Positions 35,353 to 44,416 of a stretch of DNA of 64,000 nt are shown here, one piece after another. Within the stretch, counting starts at the first letter, position 1, and each line of letters begins with the position of its first letter. Under the pieces are notes generated by a model, which searched no databases, was not told the DNA's origin, and worked only from the letters and a program-made list of their open reading frames with translations. Position numbers and translations under genes: made by a program. Location of the stretch: contig NZ_JAQIYM010000090.1 in assembly GCF_028823535.1 (NCBI RefSeq), positions 124,001 to 188,000 on the forward strand. The letters are read 5' to 3'. Origin of the DNA: Pseudomonas serbica. Lineage in GTDB: Bacteria; Pseudomonadota; Gammaproteobacteria; Pseudomonadales; Pseudomonadaceae.

Positions 35353-36546
35353 ATGACCCTGATAACCGATAAAAGCTGGTTGAATCCAGTCCTCACCGAT
35401 CAGCTCCCTCAATCGTTGCTCGACCGGGCCGAGACGCTTCCGGCAAAAACAGCTTTCCTGGCCGGCAGACTGGCGCCAGAAACCGCTTCCAGGCTTACCC
35501 AGCTGCTGCGTGTGACGAACACCTACTACTCGAACATGATCGAGGGTCAATACACCGAGCCCGCCGCGATGCAGAAAGCTCAGAACGCCCCAAAGAGAGA
35601 GCGCCAACAGCTGGGCGACTTGGCGGTCAAGCACATGGATGTGCAACGGCTGTACGAGAGGGCGTTACGCCGGTACCCGACCGATTTCAAGTCCATGTTC
35701 TCCCCGGATCTGATCCGCTCTGTACATCGTCAGCTGTTCGAGGGCTCCGATGAGGCCAGTCGCCGTCTTTCGGATGGGCGCATCATGGAGCCCGGCACGC
35801 TGCGCAGTCGTCCCGATGAGGAAGTGGTGGTCGGTACTCACTTGGCGCCAGCAGCTGCCGTAGTAACCCCAATGCTCGAACACCTGCAATGGGGATTCGG
35901 GAACATCCAAGATCCTCGCCGGCGTATCATCGCGGCCTTGGCTAACCACCATCGCCTGGCCTTCGTGCATCCGTTCCTAGATGGCAATGGACGGGTCTGC
36001 CGCATGATCACGCACCTGCAATTGGCGCAGATTGGCCTGCAGCCGGATCTGTGGTCATTGTCTCGAGGCCTGGCTCGCCGGCACCAAGAATACTACTCGG
36101 TATTGGCCAAGGCCGACCGGCCCCGCGAGGGCGACTTGGATGGCCGTGGGCAACTGTCACAGAAGCACTACTTCAACTTCATCGAGTTCATGCTCGACGT
36201 CTGCCATGACCAGGTGGACTACATGACCGCTGCCTTGAACCGCGAGAAGATGCGCGAACGCGTGATCAGGGCATTCAAGACCAACGAGCGCCTCCTTGAC
36301 GCCGGGGTACGGCCTGACACAGCGCCAGCAGTGCTCGCGCTACTGTTGCAAGGGTCATTACCACGCTCGGAGTTCAAAATGTTCTCCGGTCTACCACCAC
36401 GCGGTGCGATTGACGAGCTGAGTAGGCTGATCAAGCTGGGCGTTGTGTTGAGTCCAACCCCTAAGTCACGGACGGTGGAGCCTGGCTTGCCCGCGTGGTT
36501 TGCTCAGCAGATTTTTCACGAACTTCACATGCGCATCCAGGCTTAG
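35353..36546 (+). CDS. fic: Fic-family AMP-transferase-type protein, 397 aa
   Basis: Fic proteins usually AMPylate target proteins. The full active-site motif HPFLDGNGRVCR starts at about residue 206, with catalytic His present. An N-terminal TYYSNMIEG matches the inhibitory (S/T)xxxE(G/N) helix of class II Fic enzymes, so activity should be self-restrained. A C-terminal winged-helix-like part follows (SEFKMFSGLPPRGAIDEL). ATG at 35353 is used; a GTG at 35320 is in frame. A small partner gene follows after 73 bp. Confidence 0.88.
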   Translation: MTLITDKSWLNPVLTDQLPQSLLDRAETLPAKTAFLAGRLAPETASRLTQLLRVTNTYYSNMIEGQYTEPAAMQKAQNAPKRERQQLGDLAVKHMDVQRLYERALRRYPTDFKSMFSPDLIRSVHRQLFEGSDEASRRLSDGRIMEPGTLRSRPDEEVVVGTHLAPAAAVVTPMLEHLQWGFGNIQDPRRRIIAALANHHRLAFVHPFLDGNGRVCRMITHLQLAQIGLQPDLWSLSRGLARRHQEYYSVLAKADRPREGDLDGRGQLSQKHYFNFIEFMLDVCHDQVDYMTAALNREKMRERVIRAFKTNERLLDAGVRPDTAPAVLALLLQGSLPRSEFKMFSGLPPRGAIDELSRLIKLGVVLSPTPKSRTVEPGLPAWFAQQIFHELHMRIQA

Positions 36547-36619
36547 AAAATTCGTCGGCGTGACTCCCAGATATTTGATAAAAAAACACCCAGCACAACC
36601 CGCGAGCGGAGGATTAGGA

Positions 36620-36892
36620 ATGGAACACAGCTTCACGTTGAAATACCAGCTGCCGCCAGAAACCGGCGCAATTGATGCGCTTGTCGAACGCTTTGCGCAG
36701 GAAGGCTGTGATGATGCTCTGGTCGGGGGCGGGCAACAAGGTTACCTGGCTTTGCAGTTTATCCGTGAGGCGGCAACAGCGCGGGAAGCTATAGAAAGCG
36801 CCATGGAAGATATTCGCAGAGCCTCACCTCACGCACTCTTGATAGAGATATCTCCTGAGTTACAGGGCCTAGTGGCGTCTGACTCGCCATAG
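36620..36892 (+). CDS. Small protein downstream of Fic, 90 aa
   Basis: GGAGGATTAGG lies before the ATG at 36620. The pattern YQLPPETGAIDALVERF...GCDDALVG...GYLALQFIREA belongs to a widespread small family often annotated as DNA-binding or hypothetical next to toxin-like genes. Activity unknown. Linked to fic on the same strand. Its end overlaps the convergent gene by 24 bp. Confidence 0.7.
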   Translation: MEHSFTLKYQLPPETGAIDALVERFAQEGCDDALVGGGQQGYLALQFIREAATAREAIESAMEDIRRASPHALLIEISPELQGLVASDSP

Positions 36893-37186
36893 TCCTGAGC
36901 AGGAGCTGGAAGGGGCAGTAACAGGTTCAGATTCCCGATAGGTCAACGTTACCGGTGACTTCGGCGAGTTCGAAACCTGTTCACCATCTTCAAGCTGCAT
37001 CAGGTAGTCATTCCACGCAGCACCGTCACCCTCGTCATGGTGGATGGCGTGGGACTGAGGTCTGAGACCACGCTTTACTCGGTCACGACTGGCTGCATCA
37101 AGTGCATAGGTTGTGATCGTATAGCCGTCCTGGAGCTTCTCCTGGACTTTATCTTCCAGCAGCCTACTGAGTTCTGCCTTGTCCAT
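36869..37186 (-). CDS. Hypothetical protein, 105 aa
   Basis: Unrecognised. ATG at 37186 follows GAGGGTTACT. MDKAELSRLLEDKVQEKLQDG is a charged helix; the middle is hydrophilic and the end is Ser- and Cys-rich (PSSSCSGLW). Longer frame upstream lacks a good start. Convergent overlap with 36620. Confidence 0.6.
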   Translation of the reverse strand: MDKAELSRLLEDKVQEKLQDGYTITTYALDAASRDRVKRGLRPQSHAIHHDEGDGAAWNDYLMQLEDGEQVSNSPKSPVTLTYRESEPVTAPSSSCSGLWRVRRH

Positions 37187-37405
37187 AGTAACCCTCGTTG
37201 CTCGAAACACAGACCCATACAATCGTAGAAGAACTGTCGAGATAATCCACCTAGGGGCTGGCTTGACCGCCAGGTGATCGATCAATGGCGTAAAGTCACG
37301 CCAGCCAAGCGGAGAAAGCAGCTGAGGAAACTTTGCTATCGAAGCATGTTGTAGTAGGCTTTCGATTTTAGAGATTTAAACTCTACCCGTACTCAGGATT
37401 TTTTC

Positions 37406-37918
37406 ATGAAAAAGACAGTAATCGAAAAGAAACTTAGTGTCGAAAGCATTGTGTCCTTTATACATACTCGTGGAAGAGTTAATCAGGGTCTTGCTGTCTT
37501 CGCCTATAGTGAAAACCCCGAAGCGCGCAACGAATTTATAGGGAAACTAATTGAGCATATAGAGAACGACAAGACGGATTCTCGTCTGTTTATAGGGCAG
37601 CTTGATGTGAGCGTAAGATTTTCCGATAAAACAATTTATAGCAGACTGTTCCAAAAGAGCTCAAGAGGGCAAATGGAGGACTATACAAGGAAGGAGGTTA
37701 TTAAAGGCCTAAGGGATATTACGATAATTAAGAACCCTCAAGACCTGCTTATCAACACTAAAAAAGAATTGCAAACAGACATGGCGTTAATTAGAGCGAT
37801 AACATCAAGGGATCATGGAAAAGTTGTTATGTTTATTGGCCCAAAGTCCATCATTAAAATCATGGAATTAGATAGCGATCTTTCCTCGTTATCCTTAAGT
37901 GGCGAAATAGAAAACTAA
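37406..37918 (+). CDS. AT-rich hypothetical protein, 170 aa
   Basis: Unrecognised. Codon use is clearly AT-richer than its neighbours, suggesting separate acquisition. Soluble alpha/beta protein, begins MKKTVIEKKLSVESIV, basic in the middle (KKELQTDMALIRAIT). Monocistronic. Confidence 0.65.
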   Translation: MKKTVIEKKLSVESIVSFIHTRGRVNQGLAVFAYSENPEARNEFIGKLIEHIENDKTDSRLFIGQLDVSVRFSDKTIYSRLFQKSSRGQMEDYTRKEVIKGLRDITIIKNPQDLLINTKKELQTDMALIRAITSRDHGKVVMFIGPKSIIKIMELDSDLSSLSLSGEIEN

Positions 37919-38023
37919 TTCCGAGGTTTTCCCAATCAATCGCACACTATGACTATTACTACCAATACGCATTGTGGCCTGGAAACACTGTGCGGTTAGC
38001 GATCAGTGGTTTGTATCAGACAA

Positions 38024-38647
38024 CTACCACTTGAATTGAGGGTATTGATCGATATAACTGTAATCATCAAAATCTGGCAGTTCATTTCGATATATGACGG
38101 CCAAAACCGAATCCATGGAGTTCACGAGAGCCCATAGCTGAGCCTTTCGCTGTTCAGGCGTTAGTGTCAGAAAGTAGTGCGTACGGCTCGCAGAACTCTT
38201 GAAGATTGCGGTAGGGCCTGATGTTCCGATCCGTAAGGCTACCTCAAGGAAATTATTACCGGTGCCGGGAATCATTACATTGAGCGACGATTCGATGACG
38301 TCCTCAAGCGCGTACATGATTGCTTGGTGATTCCGGTCAAGCGTCGGCATAAAAGCCATGGCGGCCCGCAACAAGCCAGCTTGCCAAAGCAAATCTGTCC
38401 AAAACCAGTCAAACCCATAAATCGGCGTTTTGTCTTCACCATACCAGTCCCGCGTGCTTTTTCGTCGATAACCTCTGTGCGCCTGGTCGATATCAGAGAG
38501 CAGTAACAGTAGCGGGCTTTCCTCGGTGTTCCTGATTAAAAGGCTTTTTGTTTGAATGTCGTCGACGAATCCCCATAGCGCCTTGAGCTCATACATGTCT
38601 CCCCAAAGCACAATACCGGCGTTTGATTTTCTCTTCTCGAACAGCAT
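38024..38647 (-). CDS. DUF6904-like hypothetical protein, 207 aa
   Basis: The start (SNAGIVLWGDMYELKALWGFVDD) and the segment LLSDIDQAHRGYRRKS...YGFDWFWTDLLWQ remind me of DUF6904 proteins, small bacterial proteins without known activity. The match is by memory and moderate. Soluble, many aromatic residues. Confidence 0.55.
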   Translation of the reverse strand: MLFEKRKSNAGIVLWGDMYELKALWGFVDDIQTKSLLIRNTEESPLLLLLSDIDQAHRGYRRKSTRDWYGEDKTPIYGFDWFWTDLLWQAGLLRAAMAFMPTLDRNHQAIMYALEDVIESSLNVMIPGTGNNFLEVALRIGTSGPTAIFKSSASRTHYFLTLTPEQRKAQLWALVNSMDSVLAVIYRNELPDFDDYSYIDQYPQFKW

Positions 38648-38757
38648 GAGATAAGCCCCTTGCTAACGAATGGTGACAACCATAAAAGGTTAGCACCTCC
38701 GAGGGGGGCCTCAGTTTGAATATCGATTTTCTTTGCCAATTAAGGCTGACTAAAGAC

Positions 38758-39762
38758 CTACGGGGCAGGCGATTCCTGCTCAAGGGCAAGATCAACGGCC
38801 AACTCAAATGCCTTCTTGAACTTGTTCCTGAATCCGCCAATACCGATGCCACTGCATTTTTCCAAGCTGTTCTGCCAGGTAGCATCAGCGTACGTAAACG
38901 TGCCGAACCCTTTCCGCGCATCATGCTCTTGGCCCTCAACCCAGCCCCAGTCCGGCTGTAGCTCAACATCAGGTTTTGTCAGCAAAAGCTCCAAGGCGGA
39001 TGGGCTGATCTTCATCACGACTGGGTGGGAACGCCCACAATCCTCGTACTCGGCTTCACCGGATTCGCTGGCATAGCGTTCTGCATCCTCCAGGGAGGAT
39101 GTCAGGTTTAGGTAGGATGGATCCTCGTGGCGCTTTCGCCATGCCTTGCGCGTCGTGCCGTGGTAGAAAACGGGTAGGGCAGGTGAAGCATTCTCCGCAT
39201 CTGGCCCCTTGACCGCCGCAGCTTCTATTGTCAGATCAACAGGAATGTTTGGCAGCTCGATGACTCCGTCGTGAAACTGTGCGATCTGACTCGGGTCGAA
39301 AACCACGTACTCGCCAACCGAACCATCTTCCTCGACGCCAAAGACGCCGTCGTACCCATTTGAGATCAAACTTTTGACCTGTTCGGTGCTGAGCACCTGG
39401 CTATCATAGCCGTCCATAACGAAAGGGTTGTTAATTCGAATAAAGGCTGCGATGACGTAGGGCTGCTCGCATTCGACTTCGCTGTCCATGTGAGCATGTT
39501 GTTTTGCAGCTTTGAACGACGGCGTGAAATACGCGCCTTCCAGATCAACATGGCGCGATGAATTGAAACGCCGATCCTCTCGCGATGTTCCATGAAAAAC
39601 CATCAGAGGTGCGCCGGCAGGCGTCGTAACGCGACTCTGCTGAAACCAGTCCTTGAAGGCCTTGCAGCTGCTGAGTTCTTCAGGGGCCGCCACAGGATCA
39701 GGAATTGGCAGATGAGAAGGATCCATGTTGAGATCTTCAGGGATGGCATAGGCTGGGTTCAT
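38758..39762 (-). CDS. Protein with two ADP-ribosyltransferase-like domains, 334 aa
   Basis: Domain 1 (about 35-175) has PLMVFHGTSREDRRFN, GAYFTPSFKAAKQHA, NGYDGVFG and YVVFDPSQI, the ART-PolyVal order. Domain 2 (about 195-330) starts again with PVFYHGTTRKAWRKRH and NLTSSLEDAERYASE, then VVMKISPSAL, a second, shorter ART-like unit. Two HGT units in one chain suggest a tandem or heterodimer-like enzyme, one of which may be inactive. No export signal. Confidence 0.7.
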   Translation of the reverse strand: MNPAYAIPEDLNMDPSHLPIPDPVAAPEELSSCKAFKDWFQQSRVTTPAGAPLMVFHGTSREDRRFNSSRHVDLEGAYFTPSFKAAKQHAHMDSEVECEQPYVIAAFIRINNPFVMDGYDSQVLSTEQVKSLISNGYDGVFGVEEDGSVGEYVVFDPSQIAQFHDGVIELPNIPVDLTIEAAAVKGPDAENASPALPVFYHGTTRKAWRKRHEDPSYLNLTSSLEDAERYASESGEAEYEDCGRSHPVVMKISPSALELLLTKPDVELQPDWGWVEGQEHDARKGFGTFTYADATWQNSLEKCSGIGIGGFRNKFKKAFELAVDLALEQESPAP

Positions 39763-39902
39763 AAAGGTTCTGTCGCTCGAAACGCCGGGGCATGGAGTGC
39801 TACCTCTAAGCTTACGGTTGGAGCTTGAAACCCATCAACGCCGACGTCCTCTACTGTATGCTGATAGCAGGTGGTATGGCTCCATATGATGGAAGGCAAT
39901 TG

Positions 39903-40232
39903 ATGCGAATAACCGAAATGATCGAGGTGGAAACCGTCACTGACATCGTCTGCGACGTCTGCGGAAAATCAACCTTCCTCGTCAATGGTGGACACCAGTT
40001 CGGCACGCTCAAGGCTGACTGGGGATACGGCACAACCCATGACGGGGAACGCTATGAAGTTCACCTGTGTGAGCTTTGCTTCTTCCAGGCCTTGGCCAAC
40101 ATCAAGCAGGAGCTGCGCACCAATACCCTGTTCCGTGAGAACGGCCCCGATCAGGGAGAAAATTTCGGACTGGTGTCGAAGGGCAATTATTTCGGCGACG
40201 CCTGGGATCCGATCAGCAGCCGGCGCAAATAG
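39903..40232 (+). CDS. Small zinc-ribbon protein, 109 aa
   Basis: ATG at 39903 follows GGAAGG. CDVCGK near residue 20 and HLCELCF near residue 60 form a four-Cys zinc site, with GTLKADWGYGTTHDGERYEV between them. This is a common small family in pseudomonads and plasmids, function unknown. A terminator follows directly. Confidence 0.75.
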   Translation: MRITEMIEVETVTDIVCDVCGKSTFLVNGGHQFGTLKADWGYGTTHDGERYEVHLCELCFFQALANIKQELRTNTLFRENGPDQGENFGLVSKGNYFGDAWDPISSRRK

Positions 40233-40235
40233 AAA

Positions 40236-40260
40236 GACCGCCGTATTAGGGCGGTCTCTC
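40236..40260 (+). terminator. Rho-independent terminator
   Basis: GACCGCC (40236-40242) pairs with GGCGGTC (40250-40256), followed by TCTCTAT. It ends the zinc-ribbon gene. Confidence 0.7.
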
Positions 40261-40280
40261 TATGACGCATTGGCTAGTAG

Positions 40281-40520
40281 GGCCGTTGCGGCGTTTCACA
40301 GGAAGCTTCGACGCGTGTCGATAGTGTCAAAGGTCAGGGGCAATTTCAACTCTATCTTCAGACCCCAGCAGACCACCAGGACGAGCATCTGGTCGAGCGT
40401 CTGGCTTTGGTCAAAAAACAGAACCACGTCGCCTGGCGGCACCTTAACGTGACGTCATCCCAAAAGTTACCGGTGTCAACGTTGACAAGTGTTTTCCCTC
40501 GCGTTAATACACCTAAGTGA
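40281..40520 (+). pseudogene. Possible gene remnant without start codon
   Basis: One plus-strand frame stays open for 79 codons to TGA at 40518-40520 with protein-like codon choice (segments GQFQLYLQTPADHQDEHL and VERLALVKKQNHVAWRHL). No ATG, GTG or TTG lies near its beginning. It may be the 3' end of a lost gene. Its end overlaps the inverted-repeat cluster. Confidence 0.3.
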
Positions 40521-40620
40521 CTGAACTGTTTGGACTTTAGGCATCTGTCAACAAATGTACTGAGCAGATAATAATGCTTTAGTTATCTGCCTGCGGTCGG
40601 GATGGTGCCATTTGTTGACA
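40474..40620. promoter_or_regulatory. Cluster of TGTCAAC/GTTGACA inverted repeats
   Basis: TGTCAACGTTGACA (40474-40487) is a perfect palindrome. TGTCAACAAATG (40546-40557) and CATTTGTTGACA (40609-40620) are perfect 12-bp inverted repeats. Nested inside them, GCAGATAA (40564-40571) pairs with TTATCTGC (40583-40590). CACCTAAGTG and CACCTAGGTG flank this at 40510 and 40621. Looks like a binding region for a DNA-binding protein, or a recombination or partition site. Confidence 0.6.
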
Positions 40621-40680
40621 CACCTAGGTGGTGACACAGCGAGCAATGCCCAAGACGGCTTTCCTTGCGGTCAGAGCGAA

Positions 40681-41223
40681 TCACAGCCCTGGCTCGTCCA
40701 TCTCCCATCGAGGGTTTCTCCTCGTGGGCTCTTGGGTTGGCTCAGGTGCTTCCTCGATGGCCATAGCAACTTGTGACCGAAAGAATTGATCAATCACGAC
40801 CAAAGCATCATCAACCTCAACATCCCATTCAGCCTTGGCCATAGGACGACCGCTCGTTTTTAGGGTTAGGTGAAATAACTCATCCTCGCTCAGGTCACTC
40901 AAGACGACCGAGCTCCGGGTGATAAAGCCGTTCCTGGATTCCGGATAGCAGCCGTTGATATCGAACATCATCGCATCTGCCGGGTTAGAGACCCACGCAT
41001 GATCGATGTAGGCGTCATCTGTCCCATCATTTAGCACAACACTGATCGGCCAGCCTATTGATCTATGGAGCGCGGCAGCCAGGTACATGCAACGACCACA
41101 GGCGTACATCAGGTCAATGTCGTCAGGGATATTTTCCGGAGTGTACGCAGGGATTTTGACTAATGCCCTGTGGCATTGGTCAGTGGCTCCCTGTGCAATG
41201 TGTTCGCTTCGCGCCATGACCAT
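40681..41223 (-). CDS. Transglutaminase/NAT-fold-like protein, 180 aa
   Basis: CGRCMYLAAALHRSIGWP, then YIDHAWVSN and MMFDINGCYPE give a Cys-His-Asp order like that of the gene at 7916, in a different sequence context. ATG at 41223 has AAGGATTCATTG upstream. An acidic helical tail with Pro/Thr-rich end follows. Enzyme class uncertain: peptidase, amidase or acyltransferase. Confidence 0.6.
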   Translation of the reverse strand: MVMARSEHIAQGATDQCHRALVKIPAYTPENIPDDIDLMYACGRCMYLAAALHRSIGWPISVVLNDGTDDAYIDHAWVSNPADAMMFDINGCYPESRNGFITRSSVVLSDLSEDELFHLTLKTSGRPMAKAEWDVEVDDALVVIDQFFRSQVAMAIEEAPEPTQEPTRRNPRWEMDEPGL

Positions 41224-41321
41224 CAATGAATCCTTGGTGAATCCCTGCCTGCATTAAGCTTTGCACAGGAGTGCATATGCCTACAAATGGATGGCAGTTC
41301 AGGGCCAAGGGAGGTTGGCAA

Positions 41322-41353
41322 CAAAAAGGACGCCGCTTTATCTAGCAGCGTCC
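41322..41353 (-). terminator. Rho-independent terminator for the 41383 gene
   Basis: GGACGC (41328-41333) pairs with GCGTCC (41348-41353); the A-run at 41323-41327 is a U-tract on the minus strand. Confidence 0.75.
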
Positions 41354-41382
41354 ACGTCGAGAGCCTGGCTTCGCTAATGGGG

Positions 41383-42777
41383 TTAGAACGACAATCCATC
41401 GTCACGCTCTAGATTTTTTGTTGGCATAGCCAGAAGTGTTATTCCAATCTCTTTGGCAAAATCCTTGAATTCTGTAACGATTCCTGGGGTGATATCTCTG
41501 TTCAGCATGTACTCTGGGTAGAGATGTGGATCGCCATATGCGTTGAATTTGTTGGCCACCACCATCAACGCGGAAATTCTTGCCCACTTTATCGGTGTCG
41601 GGATTTGCTGAAGACCTAGAGACATAACCTTTCCAAGGTACTCTGGATGACGCTGAAGAAAGGCTTTCACCAGGGGATCTGTGCCAACAGGCCCTGATTC
41701 CTGTTCAGCGATCCATCGAGCGCAGGTTTCTTCTTTAGTGCCTGGACGAAAAGCCGAAGTCTTTGTCCAGATCACCGAAGGATTGATCGCTTCGTGATCG
41801 TTGGCTTTTCCGCTCACTGCACGCTCGTGCAACACGATGGCCTGCTCGACTGCGGAGGCTGTTATATCAAACGACGCCTTGTCCGTGAATTCCTCAAGGC
41901 GCCAAATCATCCTTGAAGTTTCGGGTGGGGCAAGTGGGTCAGCCCTGTGTTTCTGGCCTGTTGCAATGGGGTTGTCCTCATGCCATATGCGCATGTTTGA
42001 GAACATGGTGTTCACGGGGTCTCTGAGATACGTAACCCCTTTGGCCATAGCCTGAGAAAGACTTGGCGCGGAGAACATCAGGCACGACAGATTATCGTCA
42101 TCGTCCATGCTCACCGTGTATTTGGTCATGAAAATATCTTCCCTGACCAGGGCCTTGTTGACTTGATCGATGACGTAGATTTCGTCATCCATCACTCTCG
42201 TCTCATAAGTCTCTTCGAGCGAAGCCGGCAGGGTCAGATCAGGCTCCTGAATGCTCAACAGGTCGACCAAGTCACGGTTCAAGACCTGGGTGAAAAATCC
42301 AAGCAGAGCTTTCTGCTGCACCACATCAGAAGCGTTGTAGAGTTCGGCCAATTTACCCCAATGGACATTTGGACTAACCAATGCCTCGGACATAAAGAAA
42401 CTCTCGATCTGAGACAGATTCGCGTGACCTTTTTCTTCCTCGAACTCATTGATCTCCGGTTCTTGTAATAGAGCCAAGGCCTGAAGGCCGGCCTTGTTCA
42501 CGATGGGCATTCCATCCCACATCGGCTCCATCGCCTTGCAAAGACCCGTAAACGTCGCTTCGCTGAGATTTTCAAGAGCCGCTATCTGCAACTGGCCGAC
42601 ACGGGAGGGCAGGTAAAAATTGGCATCTCGAAATGCGACGTCTGTATTGCTTGGCCAGTTGGCCATCGTCTGCCCAGGAGGTGCGAATTCACCAAAATCA
42701 GCTTCGTACTTGAGTTGAATCAGCGGGTGGGAGTTGATGCTTGGCGGTTTCAAAGAGGTTGGATGTGGCGCAGACAT
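41383..42777 (-). CDS. Hypothetical protein, 464 aa
   Basis: Unrecognised. ATG at 42777 (MSAPHPTSLKPPSINS) is the likely start though its ribosome binding site is weak; the frame stays open to 42981. The protein is large, soluble and mainly helical with acidic segments (SMDDDDNLSC, PEINEFEEEKGH). No motif seen. A terminator follows at 41322. Confidence 0.7.
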   Translation of the reverse strand: MSAPHPTSLKPPSINSHPLIQLKYEADFGEFAPPGQTMANWPSNTDVAFRDANFYLPSRVGQLQIAALENLSEATFTGLCKAMEPMWDGMPIVNKAGLQALALLQEPEINEFEEEKGHANLSQIESFFMSEALVSPNVHWGKLAELYNASDVVQQKALLGFFTQVLNRDLVDLLSIQEPDLTLPASLEETYETRVMDDEIYVIDQVNKALVREDIFMTKYTVSMDDDDNLSCLMFSAPSLSQAMAKGVTYLRDPVNTMFSNMRIWHEDNPIATGQKHRADPLAPPETSRMIWRLEEFTDKASFDITASAVEQAIVLHERAVSGKANDHEAINPSVIWTKTSAFRPGTKEETCARWIAEQESGPVGTDPLVKAFLQRHPEYLGKVMSLGLQQIPTPIKWARISALMVVANKFNAYGDPHLYPEYMLNRDITPGIVTEFKDFAKEIGITLLAMPTKNLERDDGLSF

Positions 42778-43189
42778 GATTTTGCTCGCTCGGGTGCTTA
42801 TAGCTCCATTGTGCTGTGTAAGCGCGGACTGAAGCAATTGAGGCACACGGTTGGGCTGAAGGAAGACGCCAGAGGCTGGAGCCGTCGAAAGGTCATTCCC
42901 TCGCTGGCCCTGGTTGTGTCCAAAGCATAAGCAGCCCGCCTTAAGGGCGGGAATGCCGACCCTTTCGCTGATCATCCCCAACTGCTCGATGCGGGGCGGA
43001 AAAGCTTAACTACCGCTCAGCCTGCCAACTACTCGTCGCCTTGAAGAACGGCGTAAGGGATCCCTACGGTTTAAGGCCACTTGCGATGCCCGCTAACTCC
43101 AGTTGCTCATGGAAGATCGAACCCTGGAAGGCATGGCATCAATAAATTGCATGACTTAGACGTCCTAGCCTAAAATATTTACATAGGTG
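42778..43189. other. 412-bp divergent intergenic region
   Basis: It contains a GC-rich perfect hairpin, CCCGCCTTAAGGGCGGG (42935-42951), without U-tract, and an AT-rich stretch before the GNAT gene (TAAAATATTTACATAGG). No supported gene. The base composition changes abruptly near 43140, where the AT-rich gene begins. Confidence 0.4.
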
Positions 43190-43975
43190 ATGACAGAGTT
43201 GAGAGTGGTCGCGCAAATGAAAAGTAAAAAAATCGATTATAAAATCTCTGTAACGCCAGCCAGGAATATGTGCGACTACGAAGACTCTCACCTATTTGTC
43301 AAAAATTTTAAGATTTCAGCCAAGAAGGGCGAAAAAGAGATTGGTGTAGCTAACGGATATATATTTAACATGCGCGCCTTAGCTGAATGCAACATGCTAG
43401 ATATTCTGGATGACACCGAAACAACAGATAGGCTGTTCTGCTCCTTGTATCACAGCACGCCGTTAAATGCCGACATTGAAAGCATGGTTAAAGGGTTCAA
43501 ACCAGAGTGCCTCGAGGCTATAAATGAAAATTTTGAGTGCTCATTCGATTCTGTAGATGATCACGATGACGCTTGGTTTAGTCATTACGATATAACAATT
43601 GGATTTCTTGATAGTGTAGATGTTCGCAAGGAGTACAGAGGTCTTGGTATTGGCTCAAAAATGATGAACATGCTAAAGCGATTTAGGAATACCGTTGATT
43701 TTATGTTTCTTCAGAGCTACCCAGGAGAAGTCTATGAGGAACTTCGAGACCTTAAGATTAGCTATGATGAGGAAGATCAGTATCTCAAAACTGACGCAGG
43801 AAAGAAGCAACTGATGGATGGGCAACTTAATATCGATAAGTTTTATTCGAGTCGCGGATATAAGCCATTCAAAGTAGATGGTTGGACGTGGATGGTTATT
43901 GATAAGCAGGGCCTCAAGACATTGGAAAAAGAATCCAAAAAAGAAATACAAACGCCGTCTTTCGATCCGTGTTGA
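43190..43975 (+). CDS. GNAT-family N-acetyltransferase-like protein, 261 aa
   Basis: VDVRKEYRGLGIGSKMMNML near residue 145 is GNAT motif A with the R-x-x-G-x-G acetyl-CoA loop. The C-terminal FYSSRGYKPF...WMVI fits the last GNAT strand. The N-terminal 130 residues are an additional domain of unknown kind. The gene is strongly AT-rich. ATG at 43190; a GTG precedes it directly. Confidence 0.7.
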   Translation: MTELRVVAQMKSKKIDYKISVTPARNMCDYEDSHLFVKNFKISAKKGEKEIGVANGYIFNMRALAECNMLDILDDTETTDRLFCSLYHSTPLNADIESMVKGFKPECLEAINENFECSFDSVDDHDDAWFSHYDITIGFLDSVDVRKEYRGLGIGSKMMNMLKRFRNTVDFMFLQSYPGEVYEELRDLKISYDEEDQYLKTDAGKKQLMDGQLNIDKFYSSRGYKPFKVDGWTWMVIDKQGLKTLEKESKKEIQTPSFDPC

Positions 43976-44105
43976 CCGACCGATCCGACTGAGGTTGGAA
44001 TTTTTTTTCGATGCGTCCCCCTAGGCCGTCTTCACAAGCTCTTGAGATCTACAAGCTGGTGCGAAATAGCATTACTTGTACCCACTCAATCATGGAGCGA
44101 CCTAG

Positions 44106-44339
44106 ATGAACGACTCAGTAATCGACTACGCGCTGGAATGCACGCCGGCCCAGGAGCGGGCTCGTCTCACCAAAATTGTTGTTGCGCTGACCGAGGACGA
44201 AGTTGGCGAAGTGGCTGCGCGTGTCTACCAGGCTGTCAGCCGTTTTAACCTCTACCGCAATGACACTCCAGGCTCTGCAGGCGGGACAGCCTATAACGCC
44301 TTGGTGGGCGCTATCAGGGCGGTGATGATGGTTCGATAG
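44106..44339 (+). CDS. Small hypothetical protein, 77 aa
   Basis: Unrecognised. GGAGCGACCTAG precedes the ATG. Helical, acidic N-terminal half (ECTPAQERARLTKIVVALTE), Gly/Ala-rich end. GC-rich codons contrast with the AT-rich genes on both sides. Confidence 0.6.
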   Translation: MNDSVIDYALECTPAQERARLTKIVVALTEDEVGEVAARVYQAVSRFNLYRNDTPGSAGGTAYNALVGAIRAVMMVR

Positions 44340-44416
44340 GGGATATCTGAGCTGACTACGGTAGGTGCTGCGAAAACTATTGAGGGCGGACTGGCCACCA
44401 TCGCTGACATCTCAAT

